Origin: CAYFMS01 sp964491425 | GTDB taxonomy: Bacteria > Patescibacteriota > Patescibacteriia > UBA9934 | Reading direction: 5' to 3' | Length of the DNA stretch: 21,355 nucleotides | Assembly: GCA_964491425.1 (NCBI GenBank) | Contig: CAZBFR010000006.1 | Location: forward strand, 1-21,355 | Part shown: piece by piece, positions 1-6,483 of the stretch | How positions within the stretch are numbered: the stretch's first letter is position 1 | Layout of the letters: each line of letters opens with the position of its first letter | Program-made: the position numbers and the translations under genes | The notes under the pieces: generated by a model | What the model saw: the letters and a program-made list of their open reading frames with translations, nothing else | The model's database searches: none | Told to the model about the DNA's origin: nothing

Positions 1-1
1 A

Positions 2-88
2 TGGTGCCGTGAGAGGGACTCGAACCCTCACTCCGTTGCGGGAACTACGACCTGAACGTAGCGCGTATGCCAATTCCGCCATCACGGC
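2..88 (-). tRNA. tRNA-Leu(CAG)
   Basis: On the minus strand the acceptor stem GCCGTGA pairs with TCACGGC and is followed by discriminator A and an encoded CCA. The anticodon stem CTACG/CGTAG holds the loop TTCAGGT, giving anticodon CAG, which reads CUG. A long class II variable arm and the D-arm GGCGGAATTGGCA are typical of tRNA-Leu. It lies 1 nt downstream of tRNA-Ile and was probably cotranscribed with it. CUG is rare in the housekeeping genes of this window and common in the accessory genes. Confidence 0.97.
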
Positions 89-89
89 A

Positions 90-166
90 TGGTGGGTCTG
101 GATGGGCTCGAACCATCGACCACCGAGGTATAAGCTCGGGGCTCTAACCAGCTGAGCTACAGACCC
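90..166 (-). tRNA. tRNA-Ile(UAU)
   Basis: On the minus strand the acceptor GGGTCTG pairs with CAGACCC, followed by A and an encoded CCA. The D-arm TAGCTCAGCTGGTTAGAGC is Ile-like, and the T-arm contains GGTTCGAGCC. The anticodon stem CCGAG/CTCGG encloses the loop CTTATAC, so the anticodon is UAU and reads AUA directly. Most bacteria instead use a CAU tRNA modified to lysidine by TilS. AUA codons are used here, for example at 5898-5900 in ftsH and 7677-7679 in pilB. Confidence 0.95.
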
Positions 167-179
167 GTAACCCTCGTCA

Positions 180-208
180 AAAGTACCCGAAAATTGCCTT
201 TTTGGCAA
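180..208 (-). promoter_or_regulatory. Promoter of the tRNA-Ile/tRNA-Leu unit
   Basis: On the minus strand TTGCCA (208-203) is followed by 17 nt and TACTTT (185-180). The predicted start, near 173, is a few bases before the tRNA-Ile 5' end at 166. The -35 box is one arm of the palindrome AATTGCC/GGCAATT; the other arm is the -35 box of rluD. Confidence 0.6.
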
Positions 209-222
209 TTTTTTGGCATACT
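194..222 (+). promoter_or_regulatory. rluD promoter
   Basis: TTGCCT (194-199), 17 nt, CATACT (217-222). The expected start is about 7 nt later, at or next to the ATG at 229, so the rluD mRNA would be leaderless. The box is interlaced with the divergent tRNA promoter. Confidence 0.5.
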
Positions 223-228
223 TCCGCC

Positions 229-1137
229 ATGAAATCTCTTACCCTTGCCCCAAACGAGCCAACGCGCCTCGACGTTCTACTCGCCGAAACGCTAGGCCTT
301 TCGCGCACAAAAATTCAAAAAGCGATTAAAACGGGGCTTATTATGGTCCCTGGGGTTGAGATTACGCCCCATTTTTCAATCGAAAAACCGACCGAGGTTT
401 CTTACGACGAGGAGGCGCTTTTAAAGCCGATTCCCCGCTCTACCGAACTTCCAGTCCTCGACATTATCTTTGAGGATGCGGATATTTTGGTCATCAACAA
501 ACAGGCTGGGTTTATCGTGCACCGTAACAATGAAGCCGACCTTCTTTCAATTGCCGACGCGGCGGTAAAGCATGCGCCGGAGATGGCGAGCGTTGGCGAA
601 AATCCGCTTCGACCTGGAATTGTTTCGCGACTCGACAAGGGCGTGTCTGGGGTCATGGTCATGGCGAAAAATGAAACGAGCTATAAGTGGCTAAAGCGAG
701 CGTTCCACGACCGCGAAGTGAAGAAGGAATACTTGGCTCTTGTTCATGGCGTACCGGGACACCTCGAGGGCACGATCGATTTTTCGATCGCCCGTTCGGT
801 TTCGAGCGGAAAGATGGCCGCCCGTCCAAACTCACAAGAAGGCCGAGAAGCGATTACGCACTACGTCGTAAAGAAGGCCTTCCGATTCCACGCCCTTCTT
901 GACCTTATTATCGAAACGGGGCGAACGCACCAAATCCGCGCGCACATGCTCGCCTTCGGCCACGGCATTGTCGGCGACCAACTCTACAAACCAAAAAATA
1001 TTAAACACACCCTTCCGCTTAATCGTCCATTCCTCCACTCCGCGTCGCTTACAATCCCGATGCTCGACGGCACAACAAAAACGTTTACCGCCCCCCTTCC
1101 TCCGGAACTTCAATCTCTTCTTGATACCCTCGTATGA
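229..1137 (+). CDS. rluD: RluD/RluA-family 23S rRNA pseudouridine synthase
   Basis: A 302-aa cytoplasmic enzyme that isomerises uridines to pseudouridine in large-subunit rRNA; the exact target uridines cannot be told from sequence. An S4-type RNA-binding domain occupies about residues 10-60. The catalytic motif RLDKGVSG places the active-site Asp at D136. Family motifs follow: the KEYLALVHG strand, ETGRTHQIRAHM, and a late HSASLTIP. I start at 229 rather than the upstream in-frame ATG at 202, because 202 lies inside the -35/palindrome region and the S4 domain begins soon after 229. There is no Shine-Dalgarno. The stop overlaps the next ATG (ATGA at 1134-1137), so it is translationally coupled to the kinase. 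The RluD subfamily call is tentative within RluA/C/D. Confidence 0.92.
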   Translation: MKSLTLAPNEPTRLDVLLAETLGLSRTKIQKAIKTGLIMVPGVEITPHFSIEKPTEVSYDEEALLKPIPRSTELPVLDIIFEDADILVINKQAGFIVHRNNEADLLSIADAAVKHAPEMASVGENPLRPGIVSRLDKGVSGVMVMAKNETSYKWLKRAFHDREVKKEYLALVHGVPGHLEGTIDFSIARSVSSGKMAARPNSQEGREAITHYVVKKAFRFHALLDLIIETGRTHQIRAHMLAFGHGIVGDQLYKPKNIKHTLPLNRPFLHSASLTIPMLDGTTKTFTAPLPPELQSLLDTLV

Positions 1138-1727
1138 CCTTCGCCGAAGCTCTCGCCTTTTTACAAACTCGCGAACCCCTTCGTGTAACAATTAGTGGCG
1201 CGATCGGATCGGGAAAATCGACGACGGCCGAACGTCTCGCAAAAACGCTCGAGATCCCTCGAATTTACGTTGGACAAATGATGCGGGACGAAGCGAAGGC
1301 CCGTGGCCTTACCCTCGACGCGTTTAATGCCCTCCTAGAAAAGGACGACACGATCGACCGAGCGATGGACGCAAAACAAAAAGAGATCGGACAAGCCACC
1401 CCTCGAGGAATCTTTGAAGGGCGAACGGCTTGGCATTTCATTGAAAGCCCCGATTGCAAACTTATGCTTACAGTCGACAAAACCGTCTCCGCCACCCGTA
1501 TTTTTAATGATAAAACCGGTAATCGCGACCTCTATCCAACCCTCGAAGCGGTCCTAGAAGCAAACGAAACCCGCAAACAAAATGAAATTGCCCGCTACTC
1601 CCGCTACTACGGAATCGATATCTACGACCTCAAAAACTACGATGTCGTAATCGACACAACCCCCCTTTCCCGCGACGAAGTCTTCGAAACCGTCGTCATC
1701 GCAATCGCCGAATTCCTGCAAAAGTAG
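1134..1727 (+). CDS. cmk: Cytidylate kinase-like (archaeal-type CMP kinase) protein
   Basis: A 197-aa P-loop kinase, predicted to phosphorylate CMP/dCMP with ATP in pyrimidine nucleotide recycling. The Walker A motif GAIGSGKST is at residues 22-30. The region after it (about 46-85) reads like the short archaeal CMP kinase family ('YVGQMMRDEAKARGLTLDAF', 'FNALLEKDDTIDRAMD'), and a 'GIFEGR' strand follows. At 197 aa it is shorter than the typical bacterial Cmk of about 225 aa and matches the archaeal form. It overlaps rluD by 4 nt (ATGA) and has no Shine-Dalgarno, so it depends on rluD translation. The rplS promoter begins 9 nt after its stop. An adenylate or other small nucleoside kinase is the main alternative. 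Confidence 0.82.
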   Translation: MTFAEALAFLQTREPLRVTISGAIGSGKSTTAERLAKTLEIPRIYVGQMMRDEAKARGLTLDAFNALLEKDDTIDRAMDAKQKEIGQATPRGIFEGRTAWHFIESPDCKLMLTVDKTVSATRIFNDKTGNRDLYPTLEAVLEANETRKQNEIARYSRYYGIDIYDLKNYDVVIDTTPLSRDEVFETVVIAIAEFLQK

Positions 1728-1735
1728 GCTATCTC

Positions 1736-1764
1736 TTGACGAAAATGGCCTTTTTCTATACAGT
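1736..1764 (+). promoter_or_regulatory. rplS promoter
   Basis: TTGACG (1736-1741), 17-nt spacer, TACAGT (1759-1764). The predicted start near 1771 gives a leader of about 63 nt before rplS. The leader holds a small TTGG-TTAT-CCAA stem but no clear Shine-Dalgarno. Confidence 0.6.
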
Positions 1765-1833
1765 AGTCCCACATTAAAGCCTGTTGCACGAACTTGGTTA
1801 TCCAAAGTCCTCTCGCATGGCATAACAATTAGT

Positions 1834-2238
1834 ATGAGCGAAGAAGAAATCGTTACAAAAGAAGCGGAAACAGCGGAAATTCCTACGGCAAGTGCCGAGG
1901 ACGTAGCCGTCGTTCTCCCAAACCGTGATATCCAAACCGGAATGCTTGTTCGCGTCCATGAGAAAATCAAGGACTTCAACGCAAAGGGTGAGGAGCGAGA
2001 GCGTGTTCAGGTATTCGAAGGTATTGTCATGGGCGTTAAGGGCCCAGGAATGTCTCGAACTATGACCGTTCGAAAGAACTCGAATGGATGGATGGTTGAA
2101 AAGATTTATCCTCTTTCATCCCCAAACATCGAGAAAGTCGAGGTTGTGAAGCAATACAAGACTCGCCGTGGAAAGCTTTCTTTCCTCCGAGGCCGCTTCC
2201 GCCGAAAGATGGTTGAACAAACAACGGAAACAAAATAA
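1834..2238 (+). CDS. rplS: Large-subunit ribosomal protein bL19
   Basis: A 134-aa 50S protein at the subunit interface. The bL19 core runs from about residue 34: 'GMLVRVHEKIKD', 'ERVQVFEGIVMGVKG', 'MTVRKNSNGWMVEKIYPL', 'SSPNIEKVEVVKQYKTRRGKL' (described in parts) and a basic 'FLRGRFRRKM' end. Typical bL19 is about 115 aa; the excess is an acidic 30-residue N-terminal extension rich in Glu/Ala/Thr and a short Thr-rich tail. No Shine-Dalgarno precedes the ATG (preceding bases AACAATTAGT). It is a single-gene unit with its own promoter and terminator, outside the usual rpsP-rimM-trmD-rplS cluster. Confidence 0.96.
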   Translation: MSEEEIVTKEAETAEIPTASAEDVAVVLPNRDIQTGMLVRVHEKIKDFNAKGEERERVQVFEGIVMGVKGPGMSRTMTVRKNSNGWMVEKIYPLSSPNIEKVEVVKQYKTRRGKLSFLRGRFRRKMVEQTTETK

Positions 2239-2245
2239 GCAAAAT

Positions 2246-2270
2246 CTCCTGCCAACCGGCGGGAGTTTTT
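2246..2270 (+). terminator. rplS intrinsic terminator
   Basis: CTCCTGCC - AACC - GGCGGGAG (8 bp with one T-G wobble) followed by TTTTT, starting 8 nt after the rplS stop. Confidence 0.85.
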
Positions 2271-2320
2271 GTATACCTCCTCCAAGGGGGTGACCCCATG
2301 GTGACTCGAGGAAAATGTTC

Positions 2321-2354
2321 AAATTATAACAAAAGTGTTTAATTTATAACAAAA
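2321..2354. repeat. Pair of 14-nt direct repeats at 20-bp spacing
   Basis: AAATTATAACAAAA (2321-2334) and AATTTATAACAAAA (2341-2354) lie in the same orientation exactly 20 bp apart, in the AT-rich middle of the intergenic stretch between two convergent terminators. On the minus strand each copy reads TGTTATAAT or TGTTATAAA, which also resembles an extended -10 box. Function unknown. Confidence 0.4.
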
Positions 2355-2411
2355 ACACCGTCTCACTTTGTCGCCACCCGGAGACCCCCTACCCCGCCCC
2401 CGCAATAATTT

Positions 2412-2445
2412 ACAAAAACGAATGGCGGGGTCCGAAGACCCCGCC
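2412..2445 (-). terminator. Terminator of the 2465-3199 gene
   Basis: A perfect 9-bp hairpin, GGCGGGGTC with its complement GACCCCGCC closing a 4-nt loop, lies 19 nt downstream of the minus-strand stop. On the minus strand it is followed by ATTCGTTTTTG, a broken U-tract. Confidence 0.7.
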
Positions 2446-2464
2446 GCGAACGAACTCGCAAGCT

Positions 2465-3199
2465 TCATCCGCCCATGACGTACTCGTAGCCCATCTCTGG
2501 GGCGCCGACCATCAGGCTTACTTCAGGCAATCCCCAGAGATGAAGTGGTTCCTCCCCAATCCGGAGTCCTCGAATACGAGCGAACTGGCGCGTCTCGACG
2601 AGGGCCGGATGTTGTGCGGCGAGAAACAGGGTCGAGATGCCTGCGGGAGGCTTCTTCGAGTCATTGGCGTCTACTTCATAGAAGCTTCTGTCGAGGATTC
2701 TCCAGGCGAGTGTCCACGGATGGAACACGTCCGCAAGCCAACGATGCTCTTTGCTGCCGCCCACCTCCGTCGTCACACGTGCGAAATCGACCTTGTGATC
2801 GACTAACGCCTCGAAGAGCGATCCGGTCGACCGGCTCAACTTGACCCAGTCCCAGGCAAAAGCAAGCGTCTCTTCGAGGGACCCGAGGCAGACCGTGAGA
2901 ACCGGGGGTCGCCCCGGACTCATCAAATCCAGTCTCGGTTCCGCAAAAACCTCCGACCTCTTGAACCTGCCGATGTCCAATCCATTCCTGCGCGCGAGCT
3001 CCGTAAACTGTCGTGAGATCACCGGAGGCGGGGTGATCTTCCCGAAGTACGGCTCAGCCTCAATCTTTGACAAAAAAGAAAGAAATTCACGTCCCACTCC
3101 GGAACGGCCGAGCGCGCCCATGACGCGCTGCTCGGTCCATCCCTCCTGCCTAAGAGCGGATTGCACAGACAGAGGAAGGGCGTCGAGAATGTTCTTCAT
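2465..3199 (-). CDS. Hypothetical protein, no recognised domain
   Basis: A 244-aa soluble protein with no signal peptide or membrane segment; I do not recognise the family. The N-terminal third is helical (an 'LPLSVQSALRQEGWTEQRVM' region). The middle contains a conserved-looking core 'VLTVCLGSLEETLAFAWDWV' and then 'FHPWTLAWRILD'. The C-terminal part has 'LFLAAQHPALVETRQFARI' and a Gly/Pro/Trp-rich end. Trp and the His-Pro pairs are notable but no catalytic motif is clear. It has a strong Shine-Dalgarno (AAGGAG, 6 nt before ATG) and uses CTG, AGG and other codons rare in the flanking rplS and rpsA genes, so it belongs to the accessory set. It is divergent from rpsA and has its own GC-rich terminator. 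Confidence 0.8.
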   Translation of the reverse strand: MKNILDALPLSVQSALRQEGWTEQRVMGALGRSGVGREFLSFLSKIEAEPYFGKITPPPVISRQFTELARRNGLDIGRFKRSEVFAEPRLDLMSPGRPPVLTVCLGSLEETLAFAWDWVKLSRSTGSLFEALVDHKVDFARVTTEVGGSKEHRWLADVFHPWTLAWRILDRSFYEVDANDSKKPPAGISTLFLAAQHPALVETRQFARIRGLRIGEEPLHLWGLPEVSLMVGAPEMGYEYVMGG

Positions 3200-3286
3200 G
3201 ACCTACTCCTTGAAAGAGGGTGTCTTGTAGACATAGAAGAAGTTAACCCGAACGCAGGAAAAGAACAACCTCCCGGCTCACAAGGG

Positions 3287-3315
3287 TTGACCAAAACCCC
3301 CTCTTCGGCTACACT
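3287..3315 (+). promoter_or_regulatory. rpsA promoter
   Basis: TTGACC (3287-3292), 17-nt spacer, TACACT (3310-3315). The predicted start near 3322 gives a leader of about 62 nt that folds into the hairpin at 3340-3375. Confidence 0.65.
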
Positions 3316-3339
3316 CCGAGGGCTACTTTATTCTTAATT

Positions 3340-3375
3340 CCTGAAGACCGTGGGGCAAAACCCGCCGTCGTCAGG
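3340..3375 (+). promoter_or_regulatory. Structured rpsA 5' leader hairpin
   Basis: The 5' arm CCTGA-a-GAC-c-GTGGG and 3' arm CCCGC-c-GTC-g-TCAGG form a 13-bp stem interrupted by two symmetric mismatches (A.G and C.C), closed by the loop GCAAAA. It ends 8 nt before the rpsA ATG, where no Shine-Dalgarno exists. Its position suits translational control, perhaps autoregulation by S1; that is inference. Confidence 0.6.
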
Positions 3376-3383
3376 CAAAAACT

Positions 3384-4511
3384 ATGTTGTATTCAAATAA
3401 TGAGCAGGTCGCAAAGCTTCTCGAAGATGCAAAATATCTTCAAATCCCGGAGCTTGGCGCGGTTATTAAGGGAAAGGTTCTTTCAACAAAGGGTCGCGAG
3501 ATCCGCGTTGATATTAACGGAGTGATGACGGGAGTTGTTCGCGGACGCGAGCTGTTCTCGGAGTCGGACGTCTACCACAACCTTTCGGCTGGAGACGAGG
3601 TTGAGGCGACCGTTGTTGGTCTTGAAAACGAAAACGGAGAAGTTGAACTTTCTTTCCGCTACGCTGGAAACAAGAAGTCGTGGGAAGAGATCAAGAAATC
3701 GTTCGAAGATAACGAAACCGTTGGCGCGAAGGTTCTCGACGCAAACAAGGGCGGACTTCTTATCAAGATTAAGCACGTTAAGGGATTCCTCCCTGTTTCC
3801 CAACTCGCACCGGATAACTATCCACGCGTTTCAGGCGGAGACAAGCAAAAGATTCTCGACAAGCTTCATAGCTTCGTTGGAACAACGATGCAGGTAAAGA
3901 TCCTCGACATGAACGAAACCGAGGAAAAACTCATCGTTTCGGAAAAGGCAGTTTGGGAAACCGAGCAAAAGAGCGTTATTAACCAAATCCAAGTTCACCA
4001 AGTGATCGAAGGAGAGGTTACGGCGCTTGCGGACTTCGGAGCCTTCGTAAAGTTCTCGCCTGTTGCGGGAGCAAATGAAGCGGGACTTGAAGGGCTCGTC
4101 CACATTTCCGAAATCGCTTGGCAACGTATTGACCACCCGAAGGATCTCCTCAAGGTTGGACAAACCGTTCGCGCGCAGATTATTGGAATCGAAGGAAGCA
4201 AGATCTTCCTTTCGATGAAGAACTTAATCGAAGATCCTTGGAAGGATGTTGCCGATAAGTACAAGATTGGCGACGTCGTTGAAGGAACGATCCTCAAAAT
4301 CAACCCATTCGGCTTCTTCGTAGAGCTCGATAAGGATATTCACGGTCTCGCCCACGTAAGTGAGCTTTCCGCGAAACCTGTCGAAGATATGAAGACCCTT
4401 GGAAAGATCGGAGAGCGACGCAAGTTCAAGATCGTTTCGATCGAACCGGTTGAACACCGTCTCGGTCTCTCGATCAAGGCCCTCGACGCAAAAACTGAAG
4501 AGAAAAAATAA
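3384..4511 (+). CDS. rpsA: Small-subunit ribosomal protein bS1 (four S1 domains)
   Basis: A 375-aa RNA-binding protein that helps load mRNA on the 30S subunit. Four S1/OB domains can be read, at about residues 23-93, 108-190, 205-280 and 293-367. The last two carry the clearest motifs: 'GEVTALADFGAFVKF' with 'GLVHISEIAW', and 'GTILKINPFGFFVELD' with 'GLAHVSELS'. E. coli S1 has six domains and about 557 aa, so this is a short form as seen in Gram-positive and CPR bacteria. Domains 1 and 2 are more diverged, as is usual for the ribosome-binding ones. There is no Shine-Dalgarno before the ATG; a hairpin leader precedes it. It is followed by an intrinsic terminator whose loop holds the ftsH -35 box. 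Confidence 0.95.
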   Translation: MLYSNNEQVAKLLEDAKYLQIPELGAVIKGKVLSTKGREIRVDINGVMTGVVRGRELFSESDVYHNLSAGDEVEATVVGLENENGEVELSFRYAGNKKSWEEIKKSFEDNETVGAKVLDANKGGLLIKIKHVKGFLPVSQLAPDNYPRVSGGDKQKILDKLHSFVGTTMQVKILDMNETEEKLIVSEKAVWETEQKSVINQIQVHQVIEGEVTALADFGAFVKFSPVAGANEAGLEGLVHISEIAWQRIDHPKDLLKVGQTVRAQIIGIEGSKIFLSMKNLIEDPWKDVADKYKIGDVVEGTILKINPFGFFVELDKDIHGLAHVSELSAKPVEDMKTLGKIGERRKFKIVSIEPVEHRLGLSIKALDAKTEEKK

Positions 4512-4524
4512 AGAAAAGACAACG

Positions 4525-4554
4525 AAAAGAGCCTTGCCAAACGGGGCTCTTTTT
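4525..4554 (+). terminator. rpsA intrinsic terminator
   Basis: AAAAGAGCC (4525-4533) pairs with GGCTCTTTT (4545-4553), a 9-bp stem with an 11-nt loop. The T-run belongs mainly to the 3' arm. The loop begins with TTGCCA, used as the ftsH -35 box. Confidence 0.8.
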
Positions 4555-4562
4555 GTCATGAT
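4534..4562 (+). promoter_or_regulatory. ftsH promoter embedded in the rpsA terminator
   Basis: TTGCCA (4534-4539, in the terminator loop), 17-nt spacer, CATGAT (4557-4562). The predicted start near 4569 leaves about 3 nt before the ftsH ATG at 4572, an almost leaderless mRNA. Confidence 0.5.
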
Positions 4563-4571
4563 GCCTCTACT

Positions 4572-6422
4572 ATGCCGACCTACCTCAAAAACCTCCTAAT
4601 TGTTGCTTTGATCCTTGGTTCACTTGGTATTCTCTTTTCAATGTATAAACCGGAAGCCGTAAAGCCGACAAAAATTACGACAACCGATTTAATTACAAAA
4701 ATTAACGCAAACGAGGTAAAACGAATTGAGGTTCAAGACAATACCTTAAGTATTACAAGTACAACCGGCGAAGAGTTTCGCGTAAAAAAGGAAGGGTCGG
4801 TTTCGGCAAATGAACTTTTTGAAAGCTACGGAATTTCAACCGAGACCCTTTCAACAATCGAAATGGAGGTAACAGAGCAAGGAACGGCTACTTCCCTACT
4901 TAAATCGATTGTTCCAACGCTCGTGTTTCTTGTTGGATTTGTCATTATTTTCTGGTTCCTTATGCGCCAGATGTCAGGCGTGAATAATAAGGCGATGCAG
5001 TTTGGACAATCGCGTGCAAAAGAGGCCGACGGAACAAAGCGCGTTCTTTTCGCGGACGTTGCGGGAGCTGTTGAGGCAAAAGAGGAACTGCAAGAAGTCG
5101 TTGATTTCTTAAAAAATCCGAAAAAGTACGAGGATGTTGGCGCGACGATTCCAAAGGGCGTGCTTCTTATGGGGTCGCCTGGAACGGGAAAGACGCTTCT
5201 CGCGCGGGCGATCGCGGGCGAGGCGCGCGTTCCGTTCTTCCATATGTCGGGATCGGAGTTTATGGAAATGTTCGTCGGAGTTGGAGCGTCGCGCGTAAGG
5301 GATCTGTTCTTTAAAGCAAAACGCTTGGCGCCGTGTATTATTTTCATTGATGAAATCGACGCCGTTGGACGAAAGCGTGGAGCGGGAGTTGGTGGAGGTC
5401 ACGACGAGCGCGAGCAAACGCTTAACCAAATTCTTGTTGAGATGGATGGATTTGAGGCAAATAGCGGAGTGATCGTTATTGCGGCGACAAACCGTCCGGA
5501 CGTTCTCGACCCGGCGCTCCTTCGACCGGGACGCTTTGATCGACGTGTAACGATCGACCTCCCTTCGCTTAAGGATCGCGAGGCGATTCTCGCCGTCCAC
5601 GCAAAAGATAAGCCTCTTGAGAAAGAAGTAAACTTGAAACGCATTGCGGAGCGAACGATTGGATTCTCGGGAGCGGATCTAATGAATATTATGAACGAGG
5701 GGGCGATTCTTGCCGCCCGAGCCGGTCGAAAAACGATCCTCCAAATCGATCTTTTAAGCGCGATCGAAAAGGTTATGCTAGGCCCTGAGCGTAAAACCGC
5801 CGTCGTCCACGAAGACGAGCGCCTTATTACCGCCTACCACGAAGCGGGCCACGCCCTCGTTGGCCACGTCCTCCCACACGCCGACGAAGTCCACAAAATA
5901 TCGATTATCTCGCGCGGGATGGCCGCCGGCTATACGATGTCTCTCCCCGCCGAAGACAAACGGATGAACTTTAGACGCGAATATATCGACCGAATGGCGA
6001 TGATGCTTGGAGGTTACGCCGCGGAAAAAGAAATCTTTGGAGATATTACAACGGGCGCAAGTAATGACCTTCAAAAAACAACCCAAACCGCAAAACGCCT
6101 TGTTACGCGATTTGGAATGAGCGATCTACTCGGCCCGCGCACCTACGGAGAGCAAGAGGAAATGATCTTCCTTGGACGCGAGATCCACGAACAACGCGAC
6201 TACTCCGAAGAAACAGCGACAAAAATCGACGCGGAAATCTACCGCCTCGTAACAGACGCCCTTGAAACCGCTCGAAAGATTATCCGCGAACACCGCGACC
6301 GACTCGACCTCGTCGTAAAACACCTCCTCGAGAAAGAAATTATCGAAAAAGAGGAGTTTGAAAAGATTGTTGGCCCGGCCCTTAAAGCGCCAAAGCTCGA
6401 AATCCTTGGCGGAAGCGTATAA
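4572..6422 (+). CDS. ftsH: ATP-dependent zinc metalloprotease FtsH
   Basis: A 616-aa membrane-anchored AAA+ protease that degrades misfolded membrane proteins and regulatory substrates. Two N-terminal membrane segments (about residues 7-25 and 112-131) flank an extracytoplasmic domain of about 85 aa. The AAA module has Walker A GSPGTGKT (201-208), Walker B FIDEID (258-263) and a second region of homology ending 'LRPGRFDRR'. The M41 protease domain has the zinc site HEAGH (423-427) and, later, the 'GASNDLQKTT' segment supplying the third ligand Asp. Length and motif order are normal. The ATG has no Shine-Dalgarno and lies about 10 nt after a -10 box. No terminator is visible after the stop; the next gene has its own extended -10 promoter. 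Confidence 0.98.
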   Translation: MPTYLKNLLIVALILGSLGILFSMYKPEAVKPTKITTTDLITKINANEVKRIEVQDNTLSITSTTGEEFRVKKEGSVSANELFESYGISTETLSTIEMEVTEQGTATSLLKSIVPTLVFLVGFVIIFWFLMRQMSGVNNKAMQFGQSRAKEADGTKRVLFADVAGAVEAKEELQEVVDFLKNPKKYEDVGATIPKGVLLMGSPGTGKTLLARAIAGEARVPFFHMSGSEFMEMFVGVGASRVRDLFFKAKRLAPCIIFIDEIDAVGRKRGAGVGGGHDEREQTLNQILVEMDGFEANSGVIVIAATNRPDVLDPALLRPGRFDRRVTIDLPSLKDREAILAVHAKDKPLEKEVNLKRIAERTIGFSGADLMNIMNEGAILAARAGRKTILQIDLLSAIEKVMLGPERKTAVVHEDERLITAYHEAGHALVGHVLPHADEVHKISIISRGMAAGYTMSLPAEDKRMNFRREYIDRMAMMLGGYAAEKEIFGDITTGASNDLQKTTQTAKRLVTRFGMSDLLGPRTYGEQEEMIFLGREIHEQRDYSEETATKIDAEIYRLVTDALETARKIIREHRDRLDLVVKHLLEKEIIEKEEFEKIVGPALKAPKLEILGGSV

Positions 6423-6446
6423 CTTCTACAAGCAAAGATGATTCGA

Positions 6447-6455
6447 TGTTATAAT
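6447..6455 (+). promoter_or_regulatory. Extended -10 promoter before the membrane protein gene
   Basis: TG-T-TATAAT, a perfect extended -10, with no convincing -35. Transcription would start near 6462, downstream of the in-frame ATG at 6454 (which overlaps this box), supporting 6484 as the real start. Confidence 0.55.
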
Positions 6456-6483
6456 GACATCGAATTATTCTTTTTTTGGAGGT

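Noticed and set aside
191..214. Hairpin AATTGCC/GGCAATT with a T-run as a terminator
   Set aside because: No plus-strand gene lies upstream for it to end, and both arms fit -35 boxes with 17-nt spacers to -10 boxes, so I call it a double promoter.
202..228. Upstream in-frame ATG of rluD at 202
   Set aside because: It lies inside the promoter palindrome, upstream of the -10 box, and adds residues foreign to the S4 domain.
2060..2322. Minus-strand open frames across the end of rplS
   Set aside because: They run through the rplS coding region and its terminator, and their codons mirror the rplS strand. Only the possible antisense promoter is kept, as a weak finding.
4826..6323. Several long minus-strand open frames inside ftsH
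   Set aside because: All are shadows of the well-supported ftsH reading frame, with no domain or ribosome site of their own.
6454..6483. Upstream in-frame ATG of the membrane protein gene
   Set aside because: The ATG overlaps the TATAAT box, so it would not be in the mRNA made from that promoter.
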